DNA of 32,839 nucleotides from an uncultured Christensenellaceae bacterium (GTDB lineage: Bacteria; Bacillota; Clostridia; Christensenellales; Borkfalkiaceae). The stretch is taken from contig CAJUJO010000018.1 in the NCBI GenBank assembly GCA_910586675.1, positions 1 to 32,839 on the forward strand, written 5' to 3'. Positions 6,610-14,335 of the stretch are shown one piece after another. Numbering within the stretch: position 1 is the stretch's first letter; every line of letters begins with the position of its first letter. The position numbers and the translations under genes are program-made. The notes below the pieces were generated by a model. The model was not told where the DNA came from and ran no database searches. It was given only the letters and a program-made list of their open reading frames with translations.

Positions 6610-9084
6610 ATGGATATGAGTAATTTTTCCGATTCGTTGAAGCGTGTACTCGCCGTATCGGAGGAAATCGCAAACAAGTATAAAACGGCGTATATCGGGA
6701 GCGAGCATATTCTCCTCGGCATGCTGTGCGTAGACGGCTGTACGGGCGGCTCGTTGCTTTCGGAAGCGGGCGTGAACGCCAAGGAATACGAAATCATCTT
6801 CAAGCGGACGATCGATCGCAATTCCAAGATACACGGCTATACGCCCCGCACGAAGAGCATTTTCGAGCGCGCCATCGAATTTTCCATGGTGGACAACGCG
6901 TTCAAGGCGCTCGCGGGGACGGAGCATATGCTGCTCGCCGTGCTGAACATGGAAGAATGCCTCGCCGTCAAGATATTGCAGATGCTCGGCGTCAATCTCG
7001 ACGCGCTCGTTTCCAAGACGGAAGCGCATATCGGCCCTGCCGAAGAGGAAGAGCGTCCCGCGCCTGCGGCGTATTCGCAGTCCGAACGGCAGCCGTCCCG
7101 CGGCGAGCGCGCGTCCAAAGCGGACGGCACGCCCGACGACCTCTTGCAGTACGGCTCCGATCTCACGCAGAAGGCGCGTGAAAACAAACTCGACCCCGTT
7201 ATCGGCAGAAGGAAGGAGATCGAAAAGGTCATTCAGATTTTATCCCGCCGTACCAAAAACAATCCCGTGCTCGTCGGCGAGCCCGGCGTGGGCAAGAGCG
7301 CCGTCGTGGAAGGGCTGGCGCAGGCGATCGTTTCGGGCGAGGTGCCCGAGCTTTTGCGCGGTAAAACGGTGTTCTCCCTCAACCTTACGGGGCTTCTGGC
7401 GGGGGCGCGCTACCGCGGCGACTTCGAGGAACGGCTCAAAAACGTGATGGATTCCATCATGCGAAATAAAAACATCATTCTGTTTATCGACGAGATACAT
7501 ATGATCGTCGGCGCAGGCGGTTCCGCCGAGAGCAATATGGACGCTTCCAATATCTTAAAACCCATGCTCGCGCGCGGAGAATTGCAGACGGTGGGTGCCA
7601 CCACGCTGGAAGAATACCGCAAGTATATCGAAAAGGATTCGGCGTTAGAGCGCCGTTTTACGCCCGTTACCGTCGATCAGCCGAGCGTAGAGGATACCAT
7701 TACCATTCTTCACGGCTTGAAAGATAAGTACGAGGCGCATCACAACGTCGTCATTACCGACGAGGCGATCGAGGCGGCGGCGAAGCTGTCCGACCGCTAT
7801 ATCACCGACCGCTTTCTGCCCGATAAGGCGATCGACCTCATTGACGAAGCGGCTTCGCGCGAGCGCCTCAACTCTTATAACGGGCCGAGCGGCTTGCACG
7901 ACATGGAGGACGGCTTGCGCCGCCTTCACGCCGAGCGGGAAAAGGCGGCGCGTTGGAAGAACTATGCGCGCGCCGCAGAGCTTTCCGAAAAGATCGAGGC
8001 GGAGGAAGAAAAAATCCGCGCCCTGAAAGCGGAGTGGAACGAGAAGCGGAACGCGACCAACCTTTCTATCGGCATGGAGGAGATCGCCGAAATCGTGAGC
8101 AGCTGGACGGGTGTGCCCGTTCTCAAGCTCACCGAGGCCGAGAGCGAAAAGCTCATGCGCCTCGAAGAACAGCTGCACGAGCGCATCGTCGGACAGGAGG
8201 AGGCCGTTTCCGCCGTGTCGCGCGCGATAAGGCGCGCCCGCGCGGGACTGAAAGACCCTAATAAACCGATTGGCTCCTTTATCTTCGTCGGGCCTACGGG
8301 CGTGGGAAAGACCGATTTGTGCAAGGCGCTTGCGGAGAGCATGTTCGGCGACGAGCGTCTCATGATCCGCCTCGACATGTCGGAATACATGGAAAAATAT
8401 TCGGTATCCAAGCTTATCGGCGCGCCCCCCGGCTACGTGGGGTACGAGGACAGCCAGGGAGGTCAGCTCACCGAACGTATCAGAAGAAAGCCCTATTCCG
8501 TCGTCTTGTTCGACGAGATCGAAAAGGCGCATCCCGACGTGTTCAACATCCTGTTGCAGATCCTCGACGACGGCAGACTGACCGACAGCAAGGGGCGCGT
8601 AGTTTCCTTTAAGAATACCGTGCTTATTCTTACGTCCAACGTGGGCGCGCACGAGGTTAAGGAAGTAAGCGCGCTCGGCTTCCGCTCGTCTGACGAGGAG
8701 AGCGAGTACGAGGACATGAAGGAGCGGATCAACGACGCGCTCAAATCGCAGTTCAAGCCGGAGTTCCTCAACAGGCTGGACGACGTGATTATCTTCCATA
8801 AGCTGTCCAAGGAGGACGCGGCGAAGATATGCGATAAAATTATTGCGGGGCTTGCCCGCAGGCTTACCGAGCGAGGCGTCGAGGTAAAGGTGAGCGCCCG
8901 CGCGCGTATGTTGCTTGTGGACGAGGGGTACAGCGAGGAATTCGGCGCGCGCCCCTTAAAGCGCGTCGTGCAAAAGCGCGTGGAGGACAGACTTTCCGAA
9001 GAAATTTTAATGGGGCGGATCACCGCAGGGCGCGTCGTCGTCATCGACGAAGAGGACGGCGAGCTTACCTTCCGCGAAGAATAA
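6610..9084 (+). CDS. clpC: ATP-dependent Clp protease ATP-binding subunit ClpC
   Basis: An 824-residue AAA+ unfoldase of usual ClpC length. Order of parts: Clp N-domain (two repeats, about 1-145); first AAA module with Walker A GEPGVGKS (223-230) and Walker B FIDE (D294/E295); a middle domain with a UVR-like coiled coil (about 430-475), which distinguishes ClpC from ClpB and ClpA; second AAA module with Walker A GPTGVGKT (561-568) and Walker B FDE (D635/E636); and a D2-small domain. It unfolds phospho-arginine-tagged and adaptor-delivered proteins for ClpP. Shine-Dalgarno AAGGAGAG (6597-6604) supports the ATG at 6610; a second in-frame ATG at 6616 is possible. A terminator follows, closing the operon. 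Confidence 0.97.
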   Translation: MDMSNFSDSLKRVLAVSEEIANKYKTAYIGSEHILLGMLCVDGCTGGSLLSEAGVNAKEYEIIFKRTIDRNSKIHGYTPRTKSIFERAIEFSMVDNAFKALAGTEHMLLAVLNMEECLAVKILQMLGVNLDALVSKTEAHIGPAEEEERPAPAAYSQSERQPSRGERASKADGTPDDLLQYGSDLTQKARENKLDPVIGRRKEIEKVIQILSRRTKNNPVLVGEPGVGKSAVVEGLAQAIVSGEVPELLRGKTVFSLNLTGLLAGARYRGDFEERLKNVMDSIMRNKNIILFIDEIHMIVGAGGSAESNMDASNILKPMLARGELQTVGATTLEEYRKYIEKDSALERRFTPVTVDQPSVEDTITILHGLKDKYEAHHNVVITDEAIEAAAKLSDRYITDRFLPDKAIDLIDEAASRERLNSYNGPSGLHDMEDGLRRLHAEREKAARWKNYARAAELSEKIEAEEEKIRALKAEWNEKRNATNLSIGMEEIAEIVSSWTGVPVLKLTEAESEKLMRLEEQLHERIVGQEEAVSAVSRAIRRARAGLKDPNKPIGSFIFVGPTGVGKTDLCKALAESMFGDERLMIRLDMSEYMEKYSVSKLIGAPPGYVGYEDSQGGQLTERIRRKPYSVVLFDEIEKAHPDVFNILLQILDDGRLTDSKGRVVSFKNTVLILTSNVGAHEVKEVSALGFRSSDEESEYEDMKERINDALKSQFKPEFLNRLDDVIIFHKLSKEDAAKICDKIIAGLARRLTERGVEVKVSARARMLLVDEGYSEEFGARPLKRVVQKRVEDRLSEEILMGRITAGRVVVIDEEDGELTFREE

Positions 9085-9096
9085 TTAAAACGATTA

Positions 9097-9127
9097 TCCC
9101 TGCGGCAAAAATGCCGCAGGGAATTTT
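9097..9127 (+). terminator. Terminator of the mcsA-mcsB-clpC operon
   Basis: An 11-bp perfect stem (9097-9107 with 9112-9122; CCCTGCGGCA against TGCCGCAGGG), an AAAA loop and a short T-run. Confidence 0.85.
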
Positions 9128-9147
9128 TCGCACCTTCTCGCTATTTA

Positions 9148-9198
9148 TTTACAAAATTTGTCTATTTTTGTAAAATATTCATTGAATTATTTACAAAA
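9148..9198. repeat. Three copies of TTTACAAAA upstream of the spo0A-like gene
   Basis: The 9-mer TTTACAAAA occurs exactly at 9148-9156 (direct), 9166-9174 (inverted, as TTTTGTAAA) and 9190-9198 (direct). The two direct copies sit in a longer match ATTTACAAAATTT (9147-9159 and 9189-9201) with 42-bp spacing, about four helical turns. The cluster ends just before the -35 element of the next gene, the position of an activator or repressor array. Confidence 0.6.
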
Positions 9199-9202
9199 TT
9201 TA

Positions 9203-9231
9203 TTTACATTTCTTCGTTCGTGTATTATAAT
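9203..9231 (+). promoter_or_regulatory. Promoter of the spo0A-like gene
   Basis: TTTACA (9203-9208), 17 bp, TATAAT (9226-9231). The predicted start near 9238 leaves a short leader carrying GGAGG before the ATG at 9257. Confidence 0.7.
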
Positions 9232-9256
9232 GTTTACCGTAACGGAGGAATAACAA

Positions 9257-10006
9257 ATGAAAAGGATAAAATTGATCATATTGGAAAGCGACGGCGCGTT
9301 TGCGCAGGCGCTGAAATCGTATTTTGCAAGGGAAAATTATGACGTTTGCGGTGTTTCGGCGGACGGAAAAGAGGGGTTGGCGCTTGCCGAACAATACAAG
9401 CCGGACGTGATGGTGGCGTCCGCGTCCCTTGCGGGTTTGGACGGTTATACAGTGATGGAAAACGTCAAGCGGCGTGCGCTTGCCCGCGTCGTCATTGCAC
9501 TGTGCGAGCGGAACGACAGGGCGGTAAACCGTGCTTATGCGGCAAAAGCCGACCACTGCATTACCGTTCCCGCGACGGCGGCAACGGTGGGCGCCGCCGT
9601 CGCCGAATATGCCGCTGTTTTTTCCGAAAGCGGAAATATATGGGAGTTTCTCGACGGAAGAATTACGGAAATCCTCGTGCATATCGGCGCAAGGCATAAG
9701 CTGGCGGGATTCGGGTACTTGCGCGCGGCGATCCGTATTTCGGTGTTGGATCCGCTCGTCGGGCGGAACATCACGGGCAAGCTGTATCCCGCCGTGGCGG
9801 AGGAGTTCGGCGCGGGAAAATTCAAGGTAGAGCGCGGCATCCGCACTGTAATCGATACGGCGTGGGAAAGCGGAAAATTATCCGAGCTGAACGCGCTGTT
9901 CGGTTACGAGTGCATCGGGAACAGAAAGCCGACTAACGGCGAATTGATTTCCATGATAGCCGATAGGCTTTTACAGGAAGCGAAGGCAAAAAAATACGTC
10001 GGTTGA
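9257..10006 (+). CDS. Spo0A-like response regulator with degenerate receiver domain
   Basis: A 249-residue protein in two parts. The C-terminal ~115 residues match the Spo0A DNA-binding domain: ITEILVHIG (from 136), the GYLRAAI helix, ITGKLYPAVAEEF, the recognition-helix region KVERGIRTVIDTAWESG, LFGY, and KPTNGELISMIADRL (from 224). The N-terminal ~120 residues follow the receiver fold, but the key residues are gone. The D-D pair becomes E10-S11 (then D12), the phosphoacceptor Asp in the D-V-M-V-x-x position is Ser55, the conserved Thr/Ser region reads ALC (81-83), and the conserved Lys before Pro is Val104. Aspartyl phosphorylation is therefore unlikely. It could be constitutive, ligand-gated or heterodimerise with a true Spo0A. 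Shine-Dalgarno GGAGG supports the start. Monocistronic between two terminators. Confidence 0.88.
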   Translation: MKRIKLIILESDGAFAQALKSYFARENYDVCGVSADGKEGLALAEQYKPDVMVASASLAGLDGYTVMENVKRRALARVVIALCERNDRAVNRAYAAKADHCITVPATAATVGAAVAEYAAVFSESGNIWEFLDGRITEILVHIGARHKLAGFGYLRAAIRISVLDPLVGRNITGKLYPAVAEEFGAGKFKVERGIRTVIDTAWESGKLSELNALFGYECIGNRKPTNGELISMIADRLLQEAKAKKYVG

Positions 10007-10022
10007 GTTTTTCGGCAGAAAA

Positions 10023-10056
10023 AACGCCGCCCTCGATTGCGGGCGGCGTTCTTTTA
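10023..10056. terminator. Bidirectional terminator between spo0A-like gene and ung
   Basis: A perfect 10-bp stem (AACGCCGCCC 10023-10032 with GGGCGGCGTT 10041-10050), an 8-nt loop, T-rich on the plus side and a long T-run on the minus side. It serves both convergent transcripts. Confidence 0.85.
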
Positions 10057-10057
10057 T

Positions 10058-10726
10058 TTATTCGTTCAGATTCCAATCTATGGGGGAAATTCCGTGCGCC
10101 GTCAGATATTCGTTCGTCTTAGAATAGTGCCTGCACCCGAAGAAGCCGCCGTATGCCGAAAGGGGGGAGGGGTGCGCGCATTCGAGAATGCAATGCTTAC
10201 TCCTGTCGATGAGGGGAACCTTCCGCCGCGCGTTTCCGCCCCAGAGAATAAATACGAGGTTGTTTTTCTGCTCGCTAAGAATGGAAATGACCGAGTCGGT
10301 GAACCAGCTCCAGCCGCAGTTTGCGTGCGAGTTTGCCTGATGGGCGCGCACGGTGAGCGCCGTATTCATGAGCAGGACGCCCTGCTTTGCCCATTTGGTG
10401 AGGTCGCCCGAACGGGGCGAGGGGAAGCCCAAATCGCTCTGTAATTCTTTGAGCATGTTTTCGAGGGAAGGGGGTTTTGGTACTCCGTTCTGAACGGAAA
10501 AGCACAGTCCGTGTGCCTGCCCGACGTTGTGGTAGGGGTCTTGCCCCAAGAGCACCGCTTTGACGGAAGCAAAGGGCGTGAATCGGAAACAGTTGAAGAT
10601 GTCGTACATATCGGGATAGACGGTGTGCTCGGAATATTCCCGTTTCAGAAATTCTCGGATTTTTTGGTACCGTTCGTCCGCAAACAGCGGCGCGAGCGGC
10701 TCTTTCCAATCGCCGAGGTCTATCAT
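10058..10726 (-). CDS. ung: Uracil-DNA glycosylase, family 1
   Basis: A 222-residue enzyme that removes uracil from DNA to start base-excision repair. Family-1 motifs are clear: GQDPYH (G61-H66, catalytic Asp63) with the following HGLCFSV, and HPSPLSAY (His185) near the C-terminus. FILWGGNARRK is the uracil-recognition strand region. Length and motifs are complete. It begins 24 nt after the luxS stop with Shine-Dalgarno AAAGGAG, so it is the last gene of the membrane protein-mtn-luxS-ung operon. Confidence 0.96.
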   Translation of the reverse strand: MIDLGDWKEPLAPLFADERYQKIREFLKREYSEHTVYPDMYDIFNCFRFTPFASVKAVLLGQDPYHNVGQAHGLCFSVQNGVPKPPSLENMLKELQSDLGFPSPRSGDLTKWAKQGVLLMNTALTVRAHQANSHANCGWSWFTDSVISILSEQKNNLVFILWGGNARRKVPLIDRSKHCILECAHPSPLSAYGGFFGCRHYSKTNEYLTAHGISPIDWNLNE

Positions 10727-10750
10727 GCGTGTTCTCCTTTGTGAAATTTT

Positions 10751-11179
10751 TTATAAATTTTTCAAGATTTCATGGTATGCTTTCAGTTCCCGCCGTGCGT
10801 CTTTGATGTCGTGTTCGAGATAGTTGCCGCATTCTTCCCGTTTGCTGCCCGGGATTTCTTCCAGGACGAGCGCTTCGGGAATGCTCTCTTTCAACAGGGC
10901 GAGAACGGTTTCATACGAAAGATTTACCGTCAGAAGATAAAACCCCGTGCGGCAGCCCATAGGACCGAAATAAACGATATTGCGCTTTTCGCCGCCGTTG
11001 CGCAGCACGGTTGCCATGAGATGCTCGATCGTATGCAGCGCTTTAGGCGTGATATAGTCTCCCGCGTTGGGTTTTTTGAAGCGCAGATCAAAGGTTGTAA
11101 TTCCGTTTGCGTCCGTTTGAGAATGCAGCCCTGCGGCGAGTTTATCGTGATTTTTTTGAAAGGAAGGGATTTTTTCCAT
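10751..11179 (-). CDS. luxS: S-ribosylhomocysteine lyase
   Basis: A 142-residue LuxS that cleaves S-ribosylhomocysteine to homocysteine and DPD, the precursor of autoinducer-2. The metal site is intact: HTIEH gives His49 and His53, and ECGNY gives Cys117. The FGPMGCRTGFY catalytic segment (with the conserved CRTGFY) is present. Slightly shorter than the ~155-residue Bacillus enzyme but with no missing motif. Its ATG overlaps the TAA of mtn by one base (TAATG), so the two consecutive steps of SAH recycling are translationally coupled. Confidence 0.96.
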   Translation of the reverse strand: MEKIPSFQKNHDKLAAGLHSQTDANGITTFDLRFKKPNAGDYITPKALHTIEHLMATVLRNGGEKRNIVYFGPMGCRTGFYLLTVNLSYETVLALLKESIPEALVLEEIPGSKREECGNYLEHDIKDARRELKAYHEILKNL

Positions 11180-11835
11180 TATTCGATGCTCTCTATGATT
11201 TCTTTCATGTGCGCTTTTAAGTTGAGCACTGCAAGTTTAAGATTTTTCTTGAATTGCTCGGTCGTGCTTCCCGAACCGTACACGTCGGAAATGCTCTTCA
11301 CACTCGCAAAGGGTACGCCCGCGTACTTGCATACTTCGGCGATCGCGCCGCCTTCCATTTCGCGGATATCGCACCCGAGCTCCAATAAAAGAGCGTGATC
11401 CTTCGCGCTGTCGTTAAAGCGGTCGCCCGTGCCCAGCGCACGGCGGGGAAAATCAAGTCCGCCCGGAATAAACAGCGGCAGAAAGTTTTCCGTTTCGCCG
11501 TCCAGCGTGCCCACTTTCGAGCCGTTGAGCTGGGTGCAGTCGAAGTCGTACTGAACAGCTCTATCGATGAGATAGAGTTCGGCGACCTCCGTCTTTTCGT
11601 TCAAACCGCCCGCAACGCCGAAGTTGAGTATGACGTCCGCGCCCTTCAGAATGGCGGCGCACGCGCCCGCCGCGGCGTTTACCTTGCCTACGCCGCACAC
11701 GACGATAAGGACGTCCTTCCCGAACGCTTTTCCGCCGTATACGGCTTTGCCGAACACCGAAGAGATCTGTTCTATTTCCGTTTGCGATAGCAGGGCTTCT
11801 GCCTCGCTCTCCATTGCAATAACCGCACCGATCAT
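11179..11835 (-). CDS. mtnN: 5'-methylthioadenosine/S-adenosylhomocysteine nucleosidase
   Basis: A 218-residue nucleosidase that hydrolyses SAH to S-ribosylhomocysteine plus adenine (and MTA likewise), feeding LuxS. It starts MIGAVIAMESEAEALL, the standard start of this family. The catalytic region REMEGGAIAEVCKYAGVPFASVKSISD is intact, as is FGVAGGL in the N-terminal half. The chosen ATG at 11835 has GGAGAA upstream; the open frame extends further but without a ribosome binding site. It lies 20 nt after the upstream membrane-protein gene and overlaps luxS by one base. Confidence 0.95.
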   Translation of the reverse strand: MIGAVIAMESEAEALLSQTEIEQISSVFGKAVYGGKAFGKDVLIVVCGVGKVNAAAGACAAILKGADVILNFGVAGGLNEKTEVAELYLIDRAVQYDFDCTQLNGSKVGTLDGETENFLPLFIPGGLDFPRRALGTGDRFNDSAKDHALLLELGCDIREMEGGAIAEVCKYAGVPFASVKSISDVYGSGSTTEQFKKNLKLAVLNLKAHMKEIIESIE

Positions 11836-11855
11836 AATTGTTCTCCTGAAATTTA

Positions 11856-12338
11856 TTATCTGCGGGAGGCAATAATTGCCGCCCCAATGCCGATGAGAAG
11901 GATAAGTCCGAAACAGCCGAATAAGGCGTACGCGGCGACGAATTGCTTGAAGAACAGGCAAACGAGCCCGGCAAAGACGCTGCCCAAAACGGAAGTTATA
12001 AACAAAATCATCAGTATTTTGTGCTTGCGGTCGGAATGACGGTAACCGTGTATGGTATACGCGAATGCGCCCGTCGCCTCGCTGTAACGGTTTGGCGCTT
12101 CGCCTTCTCCTTCGGGCGTTTTATCCTGCCCGGGCTTATCCATTTCGTCCGCCTTCTTCCTCGCGCGATGGAACATAACGAAAACCGTAATAAGCGCAAA
12201 CAGCAGTCCGCCGCCGAACAGCAAGCCTACACCCGCGTAGGTAAGGGCGGCGTTCTCCAAAAAGTTTCCGCCGAATATCATTGCAAAACACAGTAAAAAT
12301 ACGCCGACTGCGATAAAGTAAGCCGATTTTCGGTTCAT
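11856..12338 (-). CDS. Hypothetical four-helix membrane protein
   Basis: A 160-residue integral membrane protein with helices at about 6-24, 33-53, 108-128 and 133-155. A hydrophilic cytoplasmic loop (about 56-105) is rich in Lys, Asp and Glu and contains HGYRHSDRKHK before the third helix. I do not recognise a family. It is the first gene of the operon with mtn, luxS and ung, so its expression is tied to SAH recycling and AI-2 precursor synthesis. A role in exporting a product of that pathway would be speculation. A duplicated promoter-proximal repeat lies in its leader. Confidence 0.75.
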   Translation of the reverse strand: MNRKSAYFIAVGVFLLCFAMIFGGNFLENAALTYAGVGLLFGGGLLFALITVFVMFHRARKKADEMDKPGQDKTPEGEGEAPNRYSEATGAFAYTIHGYRHSDRKHKILMILFITSVLGSVFAGLVCLFFKQFVAAYALFGCFGLILLIGIGAAIIASRR

Positions 12339-12342
12339 AATC

Positions 12343-12392
12343 TTGCCTTTTTATTGTAACATACTTTTGCCTTTTTATTGTAACATACTTTT
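12343..12392. repeat. Two-copy 24-bp tandem repeat in operon leader
   Basis: A 24-bp unit containing TTATTGTAACATAC is repeated head to tail (identical over 26 bp with a 24-bp shift). Each copy includes, on the minus strand, a TACAAT hexamer and an AAAAAGG stretch, so the duplication copies both a -10-like element and a ribosome-binding-like element. It is a recent duplication, judging from perfect identity. Confidence 0.8.
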
Positions 12393-12405
12393 TTCTTCTT
12401 TGCAA
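12377..12405 (-). promoter_or_regulatory. Promoter of membrane protein-mtn-luxS-ung operon
   Basis: Minus strand TTGCAA (12405-12400), 17 bp, TACAAT (12382-12377). A second TACAAT from the tandem repeat lies at 12358-12353, but without a matching -35 in the unit. Confidence 0.55.
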
Positions 12406-12502
12406 GCGAAGCGGCAAAAATCTGCGGCAGCCTTCGGTTATTTCTTTGCGCAGAGAATAAATTTATTGCAAATTGGAAAAAACCATTCCAAAAGGAGGAT
12501 TT

Positions 12503-13750
12503 ATGAATCCGTTTGAGTTAAAGCCGCAGAAAGCGGACAAAATTTTTACCTGTTGGAATAAAGTTCTCGTAAAGCCGTACGACAAGAACACGGTAGACCC
12601 GTACACGCGCCTTCGCGTTATTTTGATGTCGGGCACGGAATTCGAATCGGTTCGCCTGACCCATGCGTTTACGCGCCATTGCGCCAACAACGACGTGCGC
12701 CGCAGACTTGCATATATGCGCAGGGGAGAACAGATTCAGCAAAAGCGCGTCGCAGGATTGAAGCCCGCAAACGAAACCATTTTAGAGCATACCATCGGGT
12801 ATGAACAGCTCGCGGTCGATTTAACGGCAAATCTTGCCGTCAACGAAAGCAATTCTTACGTGCAAAAGCAGCTCAATTTCGCGCTTCTCGAAGACTTCGA
12901 CCATTTGTACCGCTATTCCGACCTCATGGAGCTGGAAAAGGGCGGCGATCCCGCGCGCCTCGTCGGCGATTATACGGAAATCATGCCCGGGCGGCCGACC
13001 ATCGCCGAATACCGCCACCCGTACGACGACGTAAATTTTTATATCAACGGATATCTGAACGATTTGAAGACCAAGCTCAATATCAACATCATCACGGCGG
13101 CGGAACAGCAGACGATGAATTTTTATATGAACGTGGGAAATATTTACGCTTCCCCGCTCGGCAGAAAGCTGTATAACGAAATCGCCATGATCGAGGAGCA
13201 ACACGTAACGGGGTACGGCTGTCTGAAAGATCCTTCCATGACGTGGTGGGAAAATTTGCTCATGAACGAGTACACCGAGTGCTATTTGTATTATTCCTGC
13301 TATATGGACGAAACGGACGATCGTATCAAAAAAATATGGGAGATGCACTTCGAGGAGGAAGTCGCGCATCTGCACGAAGCGGCGCAGCTCCTTGCGCAGT
13401 ACGAAGGCAAGGTGTGGCAGCAATGCTTCCCCGACGGCGGCGCTTTTCCCGAGCTTTTGAAATTCCGTTCGCAAAAGGAATATATCAGAAACGTGCTTAA
13501 AACGGTGCGGCTGACGGGCGTGGAGGAAGGCTTTGAAGAATTGGATAAGGTGCCCGATACCTTCCGCTATTTCGGGTATAATTCCCGAATCAACGGCAGC
13601 GCCGTTCAGGTAGGCACGCACGCCGTGATCGACAAGGCAATCCGCGAGTTCGGAAAGGATTACCGCATTCAGAACAAGGAGCACCCGATCCGCGTGCTTT
13701 CCGACAGAACTAAGGATAATGTGGACGTCGGAAGAGTAAAGGGAAAATAA
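12503..13750 (+). CDS. Ferritin-like (diiron carboxylate) protein, function unknown
   Basis: A 415-residue soluble helical protein. Several helices carry metal-ligand-type motifs: TEFESVRLTHAF (E46/E49), LLEDFDHLYRY (E130, H134), MIEEQHVTGY (E231-H234, an ExxH), NEYTEC (E256/E259) and HFEEEVAHLHEAAQLL (E284-E286, H289, H291). The spacing fits one or two four-helix diiron bundles of the ferritin/rubrerythrin superfamily. No rubredoxin-type Cys pairs are present, so it is not a rubrerythrin. I start at 12503 because AAAGGAGG (12491-12498) lies directly upstream; an upstream in-frame ATG at 12473 has no ribosome binding site. Monocistronic with its own terminator. Oxygen or peroxide detoxification or iron handling is plausible but not shown. 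Confidence 0.78.
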   Translation: MNPFELKPQKADKIFTCWNKVLVKPYDKNTVDPYTRLRVILMSGTEFESVRLTHAFTRHCANNDVRRRLAYMRRGEQIQQKRVAGLKPANETILEHTIGYEQLAVDLTANLAVNESNSYVQKQLNFALLEDFDHLYRYSDLMELEKGGDPARLVGDYTEIMPGRPTIAEYRHPYDDVNFYINGYLNDLKTKLNINIITAAEQQTMNFYMNVGNIYASPLGRKLYNEIAMIEEQHVTGYGCLKDPSMTWWENLLMNEYTECYLYYSCYMDETDDRIKKIWEMHFEEEVAHLHEAAQLLAQYEGKVWQQCFPDGGAFPELLKFRSQKEYIRNVLKTVRLTGVEEGFEELDKVPDTFRYFGYNSRINGSAVQVGTHAVIDKAIREFGKDYRIQNKEHPIRVLSDRTKDNVDVGRVKGK

Positions 13751-13755
13751 ACGGC

Positions 13756-13794
13756 AAACAAAAAAGAGGCGTTCGCCTCTTTTTTGTTTTCTTT
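13756..13794. terminator. Bidirectional terminator
   Basis: A 15-bp perfect stem (13756-13770 with 13775-13789) around a GTTC loop, with AAAAAA/TTTTTT flanks. It ends the ferritin-like gene and the convergent phosphopantetheinyl transferase gene. Confidence 0.85.
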
Positions 13795-13808
13795 TTAACG
13801 GAAATATA

Positions 13809-14300
13809 TTATAATGAATAGAGGGTTACCGGTTGCGGGGCGCGGGAGCATACGCAGAGCGCGTAACCGCCGATTTCGGCAAAAAAGAGCGCGGCGGGCG
13901 CGGGGGTTCCGTTTTCGTACAGCGTTCCCGCTTTATATTCGAGCGCGGGGAGCATTCCGGCAAGCGTTCCGCCCCTGTATTTGATATAGGCTTCTTTCGC
14001 CGTCCATACCTTGAAAAAATCTTCTTCCCGCTCTGCGGGGGAAAGGCGACGGGAAAGCGCGGGGCGCGGTGTACCGTCGCGCAGCTGAATATCCAGCCCG
14101 ACTTCGCTCTTTGAAATGGCGATGGCGGTAACTTCTCCGCTATGCGAAAGATTGAAATAAATCGGGTTTTCCGCAAGATAGGGCTTGCCGTTTTCCGACG
14201 TTCGGAAAACGGGTTCGGCAATGCCGCAGGCTTCGCGCAGGACGCGCGCCGTAAATTCGCGGCTTTCCGTGCGTTCGGTCGTATAGTAAACGGAAATCAT
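13809..14300 (-). CDS. Sfp-type 4'-phosphopantetheinyl transferase (compact)
   Basis: A 163-residue enzyme of the Sfp/AcpT group that attaches the phosphopantetheine arm of CoA to carrier proteins. Evidence: FNLSHSGEVTAIAIS (substrate and CoA region, from about 49), VGLDIQ with the metal ligand Asp70, and FFKVWTAKEAYIKYRG (95-110) with Glu103 and Lys107. It is shorter than Sfp (~225 residues), lacking much of the N- and C-terminal extensions. The residue two after Asp70 is Gln where Sfp has Glu. No polyketide or nonribosomal peptide genes are in the window. The ATG follows TATAAT by 6 nt with no Shine-Dalgarno site, predicting a leaderless mRNA. Confidence 0.87.
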   Translation of the reverse strand: MISVYYTTERTESREFTARVLREACGIAEPVFRTSENGKPYLAENPIYFNLSHSGEVTAIAISKSEVGLDIQLRDGTPRPALSRRLSPAEREEDFFKVWTAKEAYIKYRGGTLAGMLPALEYKAGTLYENGTPAPAALFFAEIGGYALCVCSRAPQPVTLYSL

Positions 14301-14306
14301 ACGGTT

Positions 14307-14335
14307 ATTATATCACAGTTCGGAGGTTTCGTAAA
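14307..14335 (-). promoter_or_regulatory. Promoter of the phosphopantetheinyl transferase gene (leaderless)
   Basis: Minus strand TTTACG (14335-14330), 17 bp, TATAAT (14312-14307), then six bases and the ATG (14300). Transcription would begin at the start codon. It overlaps the ribosome binding site of the divergent gene at 14335. Confidence 0.65.

Noticed and set aside
7645..8799. Long minus-strand open frame within clpC
   Set aside because: Shadow of the conserved clpC coding sequence; no motif.
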